Below are positions 17,400 through 26,902 of a DNA stretch of 64,000 nucleotides, piece by piece (position 1 is the first letter of the stretch; each line of letters begins with the position of its first letter). The notes beneath the pieces are model-generated. The model made no database searches and was not told the origin of the DNA. It saw only the letters and a list, made by a program, of their open reading frames with translations. The translations under genes and the position numbers were made by a program. Where the stretch lies: assembly GCF_002257695.2 (NCBI RefSeq), contig NZ_CP155571.1, one strand, 5' to 3'. Source of the DNA: Sporomusa acidovorans. Its GTDB lineage: Bacteria; Bacillota; Negativicutes; Sporomusales; Sporomusaceae.

Positions 17400-18539
17400 A
17401 TGGACTTTCAACTGACAGAGGAGCAAAGGTTATTACAACAAAATGCACGAGAGTTTGCGCAGGAATATTGTCAGCCAATTGCAGCCGAAATCGATCAGAC
17501 AGGCAGGTATCCGGCAGAAACGATCAAGCAGATGGCGGCACATGATTTTATGGGAATGCCTTATCCTGAAGAATATGGCGGAGCAGGTACCGATTATGTA
17601 AGCTACATTTTGGCTGTTGAAGAAATTTCCCGAGTATGTGCATCAACCGGAATCATTTATTCAGCGCATTGTTCTTTGGGCTTATGGCCGATTTATAAAT
17701 GGGGATCGGAAGAGTTGAAGAAAAAATATCTTGTTCCATTATGTAAAGGTGAAAAATTAGGAGCATTTGCTTTGACAGAACCCGGCGCAGGAACTGATGC
17801 TGCATCAGGCACTTGTACAGCCACCTTAGAAAATGATTCGTATGTGCTTAATGGCACAAAATGCTTTATTACCAATGGCGGCGTAGCCGATGTTTATCTA
17901 GTTTTTGCCTTGACAGATCCCACCAAAGGCGTAAAAGGCTTAAGTGCCTTTGTTGTCGAGAAAGATTTGCCCGGCTTTGAAATCGGCAAGCATGAAGACA
18001 AAATGGGAATTCGCGGTTCGCAGACAACAGAACTGATTTTCAAAAATTGCCGTGTACCAAAAGGAAACTTAATTGGCGAGGAAGGTAAAGGCTTTAAATA
18101 TGCAATGCAAACGTTAGATGGCGGACGTGTCGGTGTTGCCGCACAAGCGTTGGGAATTGCACAAGGTGCTTTGGATGAAGCAATTAAGTTTGCTAAAGAA
18201 AGAGTACAGTTTGGTAAACCAATCGCCACGAAGCAAGCCATTCAATGGATGCTGGCAGATATGGAAACACATATTCAAGCCGCACGGTTCCTGGTGTATA
18301 ATGCCGCAGCCGCGAAGGATAGAGGAGAAGCATTTAGTAAAGAGGCGGCTATGGCAAAATTATTTGCTGCAGAAACCGCTGATTATGTTTGTACAAAAGC
18401 TATTCAGGTACATGGTGGTTACGGCTATATTAAACAGTTTAAGGTAGAACGCTGCTATCGCGACGCTAAAATCTGCTCCATCTATGAAGGGACAAGCGAA
18501 GTGCAGCGCATGGTTATTGCCGGTGCATTATTACGATAA
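17400..18539 (+). CDS. Short-chain acyl-CoA dehydrogenase (butyryl-CoA dehydrogenase type)
   Basis: 379 aa, normal for the family. FAD/substrate signatures AFALTEPGAGTDAASG and CFITNGG are in the middle; the C-terminal QVHGGYGYIKQFKVERCYRDAKICSIYEGTSEVQRMVIA includes the catalytic-base Glu of the YEGTSE motif. It oxidises or reduces a C4-type acyl-CoA with electron transfer flavoprotein, encoded downstream. Start ATG 17400 follows AAGGGGG; a longer frame to 17355 lacks a ribosome site. First gene of the sigma-54 operon. Confidence 0.92.
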   Translation: MDFQLTEEQRLLQQNAREFAQEYCQPIAAEIDQTGRYPAETIKQMAAHDFMGMPYPEEYGGAGTDYVSYILAVEEISRVCASTGIIYSAHCSLGLWPIYKWGSEELKKKYLVPLCKGEKLGAFALTEPGAGTDAASGTCTATLENDSYVLNGTKCFITNGGVADVYLVFALTDPTKGVKGLSAFVVEKDLPGFEIGKHEDKMGIRGSQTTELIFKNCRVPKGNLIGEEGKGFKYAMQTLDGGRVGVAAQALGIAQGALDEAIKFAKERVQFGKPIATKQAIQWMLADMETHIQAARFLVYNAAAAKDRGEAFSKEAAMAKLFAAETADYVCTKAIQVHGGYGYIKQFKVERCYRDAKICSIYEGTSEVQRMVIAGALLR

Positions 18540-18573
18540 TTATCGCAAAAAGAAACTAGGAGGCGCGGTATAG

Positions 18574-20133
18574 ATGAAAATCGTTACAAAAGAAGAAGCT
18601 GTGGAACTGATCAAAGATGATGCCTTCGTCGGCTTGGTTGGATTTGTTGGCTGTGCACATCCGGAAACGTTGACAGCCGCTTGTGAAGAAAGTTTTTTAC
18701 AGAGTGGTCATCCAAGAAATTTAACCATTCAATTTAGTGCCGGTCTTGGTGATAGTAAAACGAAAGGAACAAACCATTTTGGCAATCCCGGGATGGTTAA
18801 GCGCATTATTGGCGGCCACTTGGCCCTCGCACCTCGTTTAGGTGAACTTATTTTGAACAATCAAACAGAAGCTTATAATCTTCCCCAAGGCATTATTACC
18901 CATCTTTGGCGGGCGGCTGCGGGAAATAAGCCAGGTGTACTGAGCAAAGTGGGTTTAAAAACTTTTATTGATCCACGCCTGGAAGGCGGGAAACTGAATG
19001 CAAAAACAACCGAAGATATTGTGAAACTCATGGAAGTTGATGGCGAAGAGTACCTGTATTACAAAGCGTGTAAGCCGGATGTGGCTTTAATCCGTGCAAG
19101 TACCGTGGATGAGAACGGAAATCTGACAATGGAGCGTGAATCTGTTATTCCGGAAGTTTATGCTGTTGCCTGTGCGGCGAAAGCAAACGGCGGTATTGTT
19201 ATTGCCGAGGTAGAACGGCTTGCATTAAAGGGTTCTTTAAAACCGATGGATATTAAAGTTCCCGGCGTATTGGTTGATTATGTAGTAATTGGTGATAAGG
19301 ATAAATTTTTGCAAACAAACGGCGAGTACTATAATCCCGCCTATACGGGCGAAGTAAAATTACCGCTTGGTGCGGTAAAACCATTGCCATTAACGGAACG
19401 TAAAGTTATTGCGAGACGGGCAGCCATGGAATTGAAGCCGCATGATATAGCAAACCTCGGTATTGGCATGCCAGAGGGAATTGCGGCAGTGGCAGCGGAG
19501 GAGGGGTTTGGCGATACACTGACAATGACTGTTGAATCCGGCGGGTTTGGTGGTGTTCCGGCTGCCGGGGCAAGTTTTGGTGCAACCGTAGATCCCGAAG
19601 TGATTGTTTGTCAGCCAGATATGTTCGATTTTTATGACGGCGGTAATCTGGATGTTACCTGTCTGGGAATTGCGCAAGTTGACAGTGCCGGAAACTTGAA
19701 TGTTAGTAAATTCGGGCCGAAAGTTCCGGGCTGTGGCGGGTTTATTAATATTTCGCAAAATGCCAAGAAGATTATTTTCTGCGGAACTTTGACAGCAGGC
19801 GGTCTAAAAGTCAAAGTGGAAGACGGTAAGCTTGTTATTGAAAAAGAAGGCAAGGCCAAGAAATTTATTCCTAAAGTAGAACAGATTACGTTTAGTGCGG
19901 AATACGCCAAATCAATTCACCAGCCGGTTTTGTTTATTACCGAAAGAGCGGTATTTGAATTGCACGATGAAGGTCTTGTATTGACGGAAATTGCTCCGGG
20001 GATCGATTTGCAACAGGATGTATTGGCGCAGATTGACGCCAAAGTTAACGTATCGCCAAATCTTAAAGTCATGGATGAAAGAATTTTTAAAGATGAAATT
20101 ATGGGGTTATCCGCCAATAGCATAAATGCGTAA
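18574..20133 (+). CDS. Family I acyl-CoA:acetate/propionate CoA-transferase
   Basis: 519 aa, fused alpha-beta arrangement as in propionate CoA-transferase (Pct/YdiF). The N-terminal half has the CoA-transferase glycine-rich segment (VGLVGFVG), and the C-terminal half has the catalytic Glu in VESGGFGGVPAAG (about residue 318) plus GIGMPEGIAAVA. It would activate a short-chain fatty acid imported by the AtoE-like transporter, using acetyl-CoA or another acyl-CoA. RBS AGGAGG. It lies 34 bp after the dehydrogenase. Confidence 0.9.
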   Translation: MKIVTKEEAVELIKDDAFVGLVGFVGCAHPETLTAACEESFLQSGHPRNLTIQFSAGLGDSKTKGTNHFGNPGMVKRIIGGHLALAPRLGELILNNQTEAYNLPQGIITHLWRAAAGNKPGVLSKVGLKTFIDPRLEGGKLNAKTTEDIVKLMEVDGEEYLYYKACKPDVALIRASTVDENGNLTMERESVIPEVYAVACAAKANGGIVIAEVERLALKGSLKPMDIKVPGVLVDYVVIGDKDKFLQTNGEYYNPAYTGEVKLPLGAVKPLPLTERKVIARRAAMELKPHDIANLGIGMPEGIAAVAAEEGFGDTLTMTVESGGFGGVPAAGASFGATVDPEVIVCQPDMFDFYDGGNLDVTCLGIAQVDSAGNLNVSKFGPKVPGCGGFINISQNAKKIIFCGTLTAGGLKVKVEDGKLVIEKEGKAKKFIPKVEQITFSAEYAKSIHQPVLFITERAVFELHDEGLVLTEIAPGIDLQQDVLAQIDAKVNVSPNLKVMDERIFKDEIMGLSANSINA

Positions 20134-20147
20134 AGGAGTCGATAAAC

Positions 20148-20945
20148 ATGGGGGAATATAATAATTTACTGGTACAAGAAGAACAGGGCATTGCCGTCGT
20201 GACGCTTAACCGTCCGAAAGCTTTGAATGCGTTAAATGATGCATTGATGTCGGAAATTGGTGATGTTTTTACAGAATTGAATAATAAGGATAGTGTAAAA
20301 GTGATTATTCTTACCGGTGCCGGAGAAAAATCTTTTGTTGCCGGTGCAGATATCAAGGAAATGAAAGATTTAAATGCCGATGAGGCCAAACGCTGGGCAG
20401 AAAAGGGTGAAGGCACATTCCTGAAAATTGAGCAGTGTGAGAAGCCGGTTATTGCGGCAATTAACGGCTTTGCTCTTGGTGGTGGTTGTGAAATTGCGAT
20501 GGCCTGTGATATTCGGATTGCTTCAGAAAATGCAAAATTTGGTCAGCCTGAAGTTGGCCTTGGAATTATCCCCGGCTTTGGCGGTACACAACGCTTAAGC
20601 CGGTTGGTGGGACGCGGCATGGCGAAATATCTGATTTATACGGCCGATATGATCAAAGCCGATGAAGCGTATCGCATTGGGCTGGTCCAAAAAGTGGTTG
20701 CTTTAGAAAATTTATTAGACGAAGCTAAGAAGATAGCCCAATCCATCAGCGCGAAGAGTCAGACTGCTGTTCGTTTGGCCAAGGATGCCATTAATCGCGG
20801 GGCAGAAATGTCGATGGCCAATGCCATGCAATATGAAGCCTATATTTTCGGTCTGTGTTTCAGCGGCGAAGATCAGGCTAACGGCATGAGTGCGTTTGTG
20901 AATAAAGAAAAACCCCAGTTTACGGGTAATTTTACCAAAGGGTAA
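20148..20945 (+). CDS. crt: Enoyl-CoA hydratase (crotonase)
   Basis: 265 aa. The oxyanion-hole strands GADIKEM (about residue 64) and NGFALGGGCEIAMACDIRIAS are present, followed by the catalytic Glu region KFGQPEVGLGIIPGFGGTQRL with the two conserved acidic positions of active crotonases. Hydrates crotonyl-CoA to 3-hydroxybutyryl-CoA. Starts 15 bp after the CoA-transferase with AAGGAG. Pairs functionally with the 3-hydroxyacyl-CoA dehydrogenase at the operon end. Confidence 0.92.
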   Translation: MGEYNNLLVQEEQGIAVVTLNRPKALNALNDALMSEIGDVFTELNNKDSVKVIILTGAGEKSFVAGADIKEMKDLNADEAKRWAEKGEGTFLKIEQCEKPVIAAINGFALGGGCEIAMACDIRIASENAKFGQPEVGLGIIPGFGGTQRLSRLVGRGMAKYLIYTADMIKADEAYRIGLVQKVVALENLLDEAKKIAQSISAKSQTAVRLAKDAINRGAEMSMANAMQYEAYIFGLCFSGEDQANGMSAFVNKEKPQFTGNFTKG

Positions 20946-20983
20946 AGCAGATACGGACAAACTTCTCTAGTGAGGTCGATAGC

Positions 20984-21760
20984 ATGAATATTATTGCCTG
21001 TTACAAATGGGTTTTGGACGAACAAGATATAAAGATCACGGCAGGAAGTCTGACGTTGGACACAAGTCGTGCCAAGGGAAAAATCAGTGAGTATGATAAG
21101 AATGCCATAGAAGAAGCGGTTGTGCAGGCCGAGGGCTGTGGAGTGGAAGTCATTAGTCTGACTTTTGGCGGCAGCAAAGCAAAGCAATCCTTAAAAGACG
21201 CTTTGTCGCGCGGCCCGGCAAAAGGTTATTGGGTGAATGACGCCGCCGCAGACCGGGCGGACGGTTATGTCACGGCCAATGTGCTTGCGGCCGCAATAAG
21301 AAAAATCGGCGACTATGGTTTGGTACTGTTCGGCGAAGGGTCTGCCGATACCTATGGTCAGCAAGTGGGCCCGAGAGTTGCCACTTTGCTGGAAATTCCG
21401 GCCATCACGTTTGTGTCACAATTTAAGATCGAGGGCGATACGGTAACCGCCATCAGAAAACTCGAAAATTGTACAGAGCAAATTAGCGCAAAATTACCGG
21501 TCGTGATTACTGTTTTGCCTGAAATCAATAAACCCCGGATTCCCAGCCTGAAACAAGTTCTTGGCGCAGCCAAGAAATCAGCGCAAGAATGGAAGGTTAC
21601 TGATCTAGGTTTGGATACACAGGCCCTTGAGCCCAAAACTAAAGTAAAATCAATACAAGGTTTTGTTATGAAACGCAAAAATCAAATTTATAAAGCCGGC
21701 ACAGTAGAAGAAAAAGTCGAAGCTTTTGTTACGGCATTGAATAAAGATGGTGTGTTGTAA
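20984..21760 (+). CDS. etfB: Electron transfer flavoprotein beta subunit (FixA/EtfB type)
   Basis: 258 aa. N-terminal MNIIACYKWVLDEQDI and the EtfB nucleotide-binding stretch (EAVVQAEGCGVEVISLTFG) are typical, and the recognition-loop region LPVVITVLPEINKPRIPSLKQVLGA is present. Together with the following etfA, fixC-like and fixX-like genes it forms a FixABCX-type module, which can bifurcate electrons from NADH to quinone and ferredoxin or link acyl-CoA oxidation to the membrane pool. Confidence 0.9.
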   Translation: MNIIACYKWVLDEQDIKITAGSLTLDTSRAKGKISEYDKNAIEEAVVQAEGCGVEVISLTFGGSKAKQSLKDALSRGPAKGYWVNDAAADRADGYVTANVLAAAIRKIGDYGLVLFGEGSADTYGQQVGPRVATLLEIPAITFVSQFKIEGDTVTAIRKLENCTEQISAKLPVVITVLPEINKPRIPSLKQVLGAAKKSAQEWKVTDLGLDTQALEPKTKVKSIQGFVMKRKNQIYKAGTVEEKVEAFVTALNKDGVL

Positions 21761-21774
21761 AGGAGGAAATAGAC

Positions 21775-22701
21775 ATGGCCGGAATTTGGATCTATTCTGA
21801 AGACTGTGCAGTAGCTTTACAGCTTTTAACAGCAGGGCAGAACCTCGCTTACAAGCTGAATGAAAAAATAACCGCCATTACGACAAACCAGGAAGGGGCA
21901 GCAGACTTGATTGCATGCGGCGCAGATAAAGTAATGGTATTGGCGGGGCAGACCGACTGGGTAGAAAATTATGCGCAGCCGATTGCCGCCGTATTGCGTG
22001 ACGAAAATCCGAAAGTTGTCTTGCTTGGCGGTACGTTGCGCGGCAAGGCTGTTGCTGCAAACCTTGCGGCGCAGCTAAAAAGTGGGCTGGTTAACAGCGC
22101 CTTCAGTATTGATGGGCAAGAGGGCAGCATCGAAACAAAACGAATGATGTACGGCGGTCTAGCCGTATGTACAGAAGTGCTTAGCGATGGCTGCATTGTG
22201 ACGATAGAGCCACGTACCTATGAAAAGGCAAATACGGATGCGTCAAACAGCGGGGAAGTGGTAACGTCAGATGTTTCCCTCGCTAGTGAAGTTCACGTAG
22301 ACAGAATTGAACCAATTGTAAGACAAGGCGCGGATATTACGGCAGCCAAGACGGTTATCTGCGTTGGTCGTGGACTGAGTGCCCAAGAAGATATGAAGTT
22401 AGCTGAGATGTTAGTGCAAAAAACAGGTGGCGTAATTGGCTGTACGCGCAGTATTGCGGAAGACTATCATTGGCTGCCGGCCGAGGCCTATATTGGTTTA
22501 TCCGGACAGAAAGTAAAACCGGACCTCTATCTGGCGTTCGGTGTATCCGGACAAATCCAGCATGTGGCGGGCATTCGCGATGCCAAAATTATTGCCGCTA
22601 TCGATAAAAATGAAAATGCCCCTATTTTTGCCGCCGCTGATTATGGCATTGTTGGCGATCTGCATGAAATTGTACCCGCGTTAATAGAAAAACTAGGGTA
22701 A
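21775..22701 (+). CDS. etfA: Electron transfer flavoprotein alpha subunit (FixB/EtfA type)
   Basis: 308 aa. The C-terminal FAD-binding domain is recognisable: VCVGRGLSAQEDMKLAEMLV, GCTRSIAEDYHWLPAEAYIGLSGQKVKPDLYLAFGVSGQIQHVAGI, then AAIDKNENAPIFAAADYGIVGD. Slightly short at the N-terminus compared with mitochondrial ETF-alpha but normal for FixB. Starts 14 bp after etfB with AAGGAGG. Confidence 0.9.
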   Translation: MAGIWIYSEDCAVALQLLTAGQNLAYKLNEKITAITTNQEGAADLIACGADKVMVLAGQTDWVENYAQPIAAVLRDENPKVVLLGGTLRGKAVAANLAAQLKSGLVNSAFSIDGQEGSIETKRMMYGGLAVCTEVLSDGCIVTIEPRTYEKANTDASNSGEVVTSDVSLASEVHVDRIEPIVRQGADITAAKTVICVGRGLSAQEDMKLAEMLVQKTGGVIGCTRSIAEDYHWLPAEAYIGLSGQKVKPDLYLAFGVSGQIQHVAGIRDAKIIAAIDKNENAPIFAAADYGIVGDLHEIVPALIEKLG

Positions 22702-22731
22702 ACCATTATGACTGACCGGGAGGTGAACATC

Positions 22732-24021
22732 GTGGAAGACGAAGAAAAATTTGATGTGATCATTATTGGTGCCGGGCCTGCCGGTTCAGCGTGTGCTTAT
22801 ATTTTAGCGCGAGAAGGAAAAAATGTCCTGATTATTGAACGTGGAGATATAGCTGGCAACAAAAACGTTACCGGTGGACGCTTATATACCTATGCCCTGG
22901 AACTACTGGAACCGGGGCTGTATAAGGAAGCCGTCCTGGAACGTAAAGTTGTAAGTGAACAAATCATGCTGCTCACAGAAAAAACAGGGTTAACGATCGA
23001 CTATTTTGACGAATCAGAACCAAGTGGAGCATTGCCGCCACAATCCTATACAGTACTTCGAGCGCCTTTTGACGAATGGCTTGCCGGCAAAGCGGAAGAA
23101 CAGGGGGCCATGCTTGCCACCGGAATTCTAGTGAATGATTTAATCATGAAAGATGGTAAAGTTGTTGGCGTTAAAGCCGGCGAAGATGAGATGTATGCTG
23201 ATATTGTTATTGCCGCCGATGGCGTAAATTCTTTTATGGCCCAAAAAGCCGGCCTAAAAAAAGAGTGGAATAGTCATGAAGTCGGAGTTGGGGTAAAGGA
23301 AATCATTGAATTGCCGGCAGAGGTTATCAGCAATCGTTTTCAGGTTTGTGAAGACGAGGGAGTAGCAAGAACACTGCTCGGTAACACTGACGGTGTGCAG
23401 GGAGGTGGTTTTCTCTATACCAATAAAAACAGCATATCGCTTGGGCTTGTGCTCAGTCCAGAAGCATTAGCCCGGCAAAAACGCTCAATTGCCGACATTT
23501 ATCAGGATTTCAAAATGCACCCAGCCATATATCGTGCGATAGAAGGCGGGACGACAATCGAGTACAGTGCTCATCTGGTGCCGGAAAATGGCTGGAACAG
23601 TGTGCCGGAAAAATTGTATAGAGATGGTTTTCTGGTAATTGGTGATGCAGCGGGGTTTGTGATCAATACCGGGACAATGATCCGCGGTATTGATTTGGCC
23701 ATTGTCAGCGGGGTAGCTGCCGCCCGCGCAGTTTTGGCAGCAACAGCGCCAAGTGAAGTCGGACCGGAATATGTAAGGACTTTAGAAGAATTGCATGTGC
23801 CGGCAACCATGAAATTGTTTGCCGGTTGGCCGCAAATCACGGGAATGGAACGCATGGCGGCTACCTACCCCGCAATGGCAAATGAAATGCTGCGTTTTAT
23901 GTTTAAAGTAGATGGCACTGTCCCGGAAAAAATGCCGAAGGCCATGTATCAGATTATGAAGAAATACGTAAGCCTGGGACAGTTGCTCTCAGATGCATGG
24001 AAGGGGTTTAAAGCCATATGA
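22732..24021 (+). CDS. fixC: FixC-type ETF:quinone oxidoreductase flavoprotein
   Basis: 429 aa from GTG 22732, chosen because GGGAGGTGA ends 5 bp before it; an ATG 24 nt upstream is possible. FAD-binding GAGPAGSACAYILAREGKNVLIIERG is near the N-terminus and GDAAGFVINTGTMIRGIDLAIVSG later, matching FixC/ETF-QO. It would accept electrons from EtfBA and pass them to quinone, with the FeS domain supplied by the separate FixX-like protein that overlaps it by 4 nt. Confidence 0.88.
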   Translation: MEDEEKFDVIIIGAGPAGSACAYILAREGKNVLIIERGDIAGNKNVTGGRLYTYALELLEPGLYKEAVLERKVVSEQIMLLTEKTGLTIDYFDESEPSGALPPQSYTVLRAPFDEWLAGKAEEQGAMLATGILVNDLIMKDGKVVGVKAGEDEMYADIVIAADGVNSFMAQKAGLKKEWNSHEVGVGVKEIIELPAEVISNRFQVCEDEGVARTLLGNTDGVQGGGFLYTNKNSISLGLVLSPEALARQKRSIADIYQDFKMHPAIYRAIEGGTTIEYSAHLVPENGWNSVPEKLYRDGFLVIGDAAGFVINTGTMIRGIDLAIVSGVAAARAVLAATAPSEVGPEYVRTLEELHVPATMKLFAGWPQITGMERMAATYPAMANEMLRFMFKVDGTVPEKMPKAMYQIMKKYVSLGQLLSDAWKGFKAI

Positions 24022-24311
24022 CAGTAAAACGACAAGGAGTTGATGAATTACTTGGGCTGGATAAATTCACTATCGACGAAGAAAATGCCCATATTCGTTT
24101 GAATAAAGAGATTTGTGCAAACTGCAAAGATAAACCATGCTTAGTTGTTTGCCCGGCAAAATTATATAAATTAAATGACAATGGGGAAGTTAGCTTTGAT
24201 TATGCCGGGTGTCTGGAATGCGGAACCTGCCGGATCATGTGTAAAGATAAGGGAATTGTTCTCTGGAAATATCCTGCGGGAACATTAGGTGTGGCTTTTC
24301 GTTGTGGCTGA
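24018..24311 (+). CDS. fixX: FixX-type ferredoxin-like protein
   Basis: 97 aa. CANCKDKPCLVVCPAKLY and CLECGTCRIMCKDKG provide the 4Fe-4S ligands, in the arrangement of FixX, which corresponds to the C-terminal FeS domain of ETF-QO. ATGA overlap with fixC indicates translational coupling. The last residues GVAFRCG match the conserved FixX end (usually G-x-x-Y-x-x-G). Confidence 0.88.
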   Translation: MTVKRQGVDELLGLDKFTIDEENAHIRLNKEICANCKDKPCLVVCPAKLYKLNDNGEVSFDYAGCLECGTCRIMCKDKGIVLWKYPAGTLGVAFRCG

Positions 24312-24350
24312 CTGGTAAATGAAACTAGATAGCAGAGGAGAGAATCTTAT

Positions 24351-25739
24351 ATGAATGGTCATGAGGCAAATTCGCAAAGCAAGAAAAAATTGACCGATTA
24401 TTTTACCGAATTCGCTGAGCGTTGGGTGCCTGATTCCTATGTCATAGCCCTGGTACTAAGCATCGTAGCTTTTCTGCTGGCAGCAATTTTTACGCCTAAT
24501 AATCCATATAAAATTGTTCAGGCATGGGGAAAAGGATTTTGGACGTTACTGGAATTCTCAATGCAAATGGCGCTGATTGTTATTACCGGTTATGCTTTGG
24601 CGACAACACCGCTTTGTAAAAATTTAATCGTCACCGTGTGCAGTAAGCCGAAGTCCGCGCCGCAAGTATATCTTTGGGCGGTAATCATTTCGGCGATTGG
24701 TTACTATCTTAACTGGGGATTTGGCTTGGTGTTTGCCGCCCTGATCACCAAAGAATTAGCACGGCAAGCGGCTAAAAAGGGCATACTGGTGGATTACCGC
24801 TTTTTATGCGGCGCCAGTTGGACAACGTTTTATATCTGGCATATGGGATTGTCGGGGTCAGCCCCGTTGCTGGTTGCAACCGCCAATCACTTTATGGTAA
24901 AAGAAATCGGCGTTATTTCGATTACGCAAACTATTTTTCATCCCTATAACTTAATTCTGACAGGTGTGTCGGTGTTGGCCATTATCCTGCTGTTTTGGAA
25001 AATTTTATTACCGACAGATGCAGCAAAGATTAAAACGTTTGCAGATCTAAGGCCGGATTTAGCCAAAGATGAAAAAATTGAAACCGTTCAAAACGTCAAA
25101 ATTACCACGCCCAGCGAATGGTTTACGTACTCACCCTGGTTTTCTTATCTGATAGGGATCATGTTTCTTGTCTATCTCTATTATCATTTCGTGGAACTCG
25201 GCAAATCCCTGGATATTAACGTGCTCAATTTTATTTTCCTGATGTTGATTATCTTTTTGTACAAACGGCCGGCAGACCTGATAAAGGCCATTAAGTCGTC
25301 AACGTCCGCTTCCTGGGGCGTTATCCTGCAATTTCCGTTCTATGCCGGGATTTTTGGTATTATGAAATTTACGGGGTTGGTGGATACGCTTTCAAAATGG
25401 GTGATCAGCTTTAGTACGGAATTTACATTTCCCGCCATTGCGGCCATGCTTACCGCAGTAATCGGCTACTTTATCCCCTCTGGCGGCAGCAAATGGGTTA
25501 TTGAGGCCCCGTTTTTAATTCCGGCGGGACATGCTTTAGGCGTAGCGGATGCCAAAACCATTATCGCCTATATGTTTGGCGGCGACCTGGTAGCCCTAGT
25601 GCAGCCGTTTTTCGCGGTACCGTTTATGGCCGTTACCGGACTTGAATTCAAAGATTTTGTCGGTTATTCCTTTGTAGCCTTTATCGTTTTGGGAATTATT
25701 ATGTTCTTAGGGTTAACCTTTATACCGTTCGCGGTATAA
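24351..25739 (+). CDS. atoE: Short-chain fatty acid transporter (AtoE family)
   Basis: 462 aa, about a dozen membrane helices. Family stretches: FAERWVPDSYVIALVLSIVAF at the start, YLNWGFGLVFAAL, and GYFIPSGGSKWVIEAPFLIPAG near residues 365-385. AtoE proteins import acetoacetate, butyrate or related acids. Its place between the FixABCX genes and the hydroxyacyl-CoA dehydrogenase makes the operon an import-activate-oxidise unit for a C4-like acid. RBS AGAGGAGAG. Confidence 0.88.
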   Translation: MNGHEANSQSKKKLTDYFTEFAERWVPDSYVIALVLSIVAFLLAAIFTPNNPYKIVQAWGKGFWTLLEFSMQMALIVITGYALATTPLCKNLIVTVCSKPKSAPQVYLWAVIISAIGYYLNWGFGLVFAALITKELARQAAKKGILVDYRFLCGASWTTFYIWHMGLSGSAPLLVATANHFMVKEIGVISITQTIFHPYNLILTGVSVLAIILLFWKILLPTDAAKIKTFADLRPDLAKDEKIETVQNVKITTPSEWFTYSPWFSYLIGIMFLVYLYYHFVELGKSLDINVLNFIFLMLIIFLYKRPADLIKAIKSSTSASWGVILQFPFYAGIFGIMKFTGLVDTLSKWVISFSTEFTFPAIAAMLTAVIGYFIPSGGSKWVIEAPFLIPAGHALGVADAKTIIAYMFGGDLVALVQPFFAVPFMAVTGLEFKDFVGYSFVAFIVLGIIMFLGLTFIPFAV

Positions 25740-25772
25740 CTGAAATAAAGAAAGAAGAAGGGAAGGGTAGGC

Positions 25773-26726
25773 ATGAAGGCAGAAGACATTAAAAATATTT
25801 GCAATTTAGGAACAGGAACAATGGGGTTCGGCACAGCATTGCTATTTGCCAAAAAGGGCTATAATGTACGCATGTATGGCCGCTCGGCGGCAAGTATTGA
25901 ACGTGGTTTTAACAGTATCAAAGCAACGTTGACAACGTATAAAGAGAATCAATTGGTGACAGAAGCGGAAATTCCGCAAATTATAGCAAGAATTAAAGGG
26001 TGCACAACATTAGAAGAAGCCACCAAGGAAGCAGATTTTGTCATTGAATCGATTGCCGAGGATCTAACCGTAAAAAAAGATGTTTGGGCAAAAGTTGAAG
26101 CACTTACCGGGCCGCATACAATTTTTGCAACTAATACTTCAGGGCTTAGTCCAACCGCTATTGCCGAAGCATTGCAAAGAAAAGAAAAATTTGTTGTCGC
26201 TCATTTCTGGAATCCGCCGCATCTGGTCCCCTTAGTTGAGATTGTTCCCGGAAAACACACATCCCAGGAAACGGTTGATGTTACGTGGAAATTGATTGAA
26301 AAAATTGATAAAAAACCGGTGCCGTTGAAGCGGGAAGCATTAGGTTTTATTGGCAATCGTTTGCAGCTGGCGCTGCTGCGGGAAGCTCTATATATTGTGG
26401 AATCCGGCATTGCTACGCAAGAGGCGGTTGATACAGCGGTAAAATACAGCATTGGCCGTCGCCTTTCCACAACAGGTCCATTAGAAACAGCCGATTTAGG
26501 CGGGTTGGATATTTTTCACAACATTGCAGCCTACTTATATGCCGACTTGTGTGACGCCAAAGAACCATCCGAACTGCTAAAAAAAGCAATGCGGGAAGGC
26601 AATCTTGGTGCGAAAACCGGTACAGGGCTATATGATTGGACACCGGAGGCCTTGCAGAAAATCAAAAAAACCCGGGAAAATATTTTAATTGAATGGCTAC
26701 AAAAAGATAAAAGCATGACGTTTTAA
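25773..26726 (+). CDS. 3-hydroxyacyl-CoA dehydrogenase (3-hydroxybutyryl-CoA dehydrogenase type)
   Basis: 317 aa. NAD-binding GTGTMGFGTALLFAKKGYNV at residues 14-33, followed by ESIAEDLTVKKDVWAKVE and the catalytic His/Asn region VAHFWNPPHLVPLVEIV. The C-terminal dimerisation domain is present (GFIGNRLQLALLREALYIVE). It acts after the crotonase. No thiolase follows, so the end product 3-oxoacyl-CoA must be handled elsewhere. Followed by a strong terminator: last gene of the operon. Confidence 0.9.
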   Translation: MKAEDIKNICNLGTGTMGFGTALLFAKKGYNVRMYGRSAASIERGFNSIKATLTTYKENQLVTEAEIPQIIARIKGCTTLEEATKEADFVIESIAEDLTVKKDVWAKVEALTGPHTIFATNTSGLSPTAIAEALQRKEKFVVAHFWNPPHLVPLVEIVPGKHTSQETVDVTWKLIEKIDKKPVPLKREALGFIGNRLQLALLREALYIVESGIATQEAVDTAVKYSIGRRLSTTGPLETADLGGLDIFHNIAAYLYADLCDAKEPSELLKKAMREGNLGAKTGTGLYDWTPEALQKIKKTRENILIEWLQKDKSMTF

Positions 26727-26758
26727 TTAACGCAACAAAAAGTCGTTTTTTAGTTTAA

Positions 26759-26809
26759 AAGACAGTATGTCACATCCTTTTAAGTCAAAGGACGATGTAC
26801 TGTCTTTTT
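26759..26809 (+). terminator. Terminator of the acyl-CoA operon
   Basis: AAGACAGTA pairs with TACTGTCTT, with an inner CATCCTTT/AAAGGACGATG stem, followed by TTTTTG. Confidence 0.8.
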
Positions 26810-26818
26810 GTATGATTT

Positions 26819-26851
26819 AGAGGCTGTATCGATTATTTTGATACAGCCTCT
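26819..26851. other. 12-bp stem hairpin upstream of the second chemoreceptor
   Basis: AGAGGCTGTATC and its perfect complement around a 9-nt loop, without a T-run. It could block read-through, stabilise an mRNA end, or act in the minus direction. Confidence 0.45.
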
Positions 26852-26902
26852 CTGACAGTTAACAAAATAATACAGATAATAATTATGAAGTGAGGATAAA
26901 TA

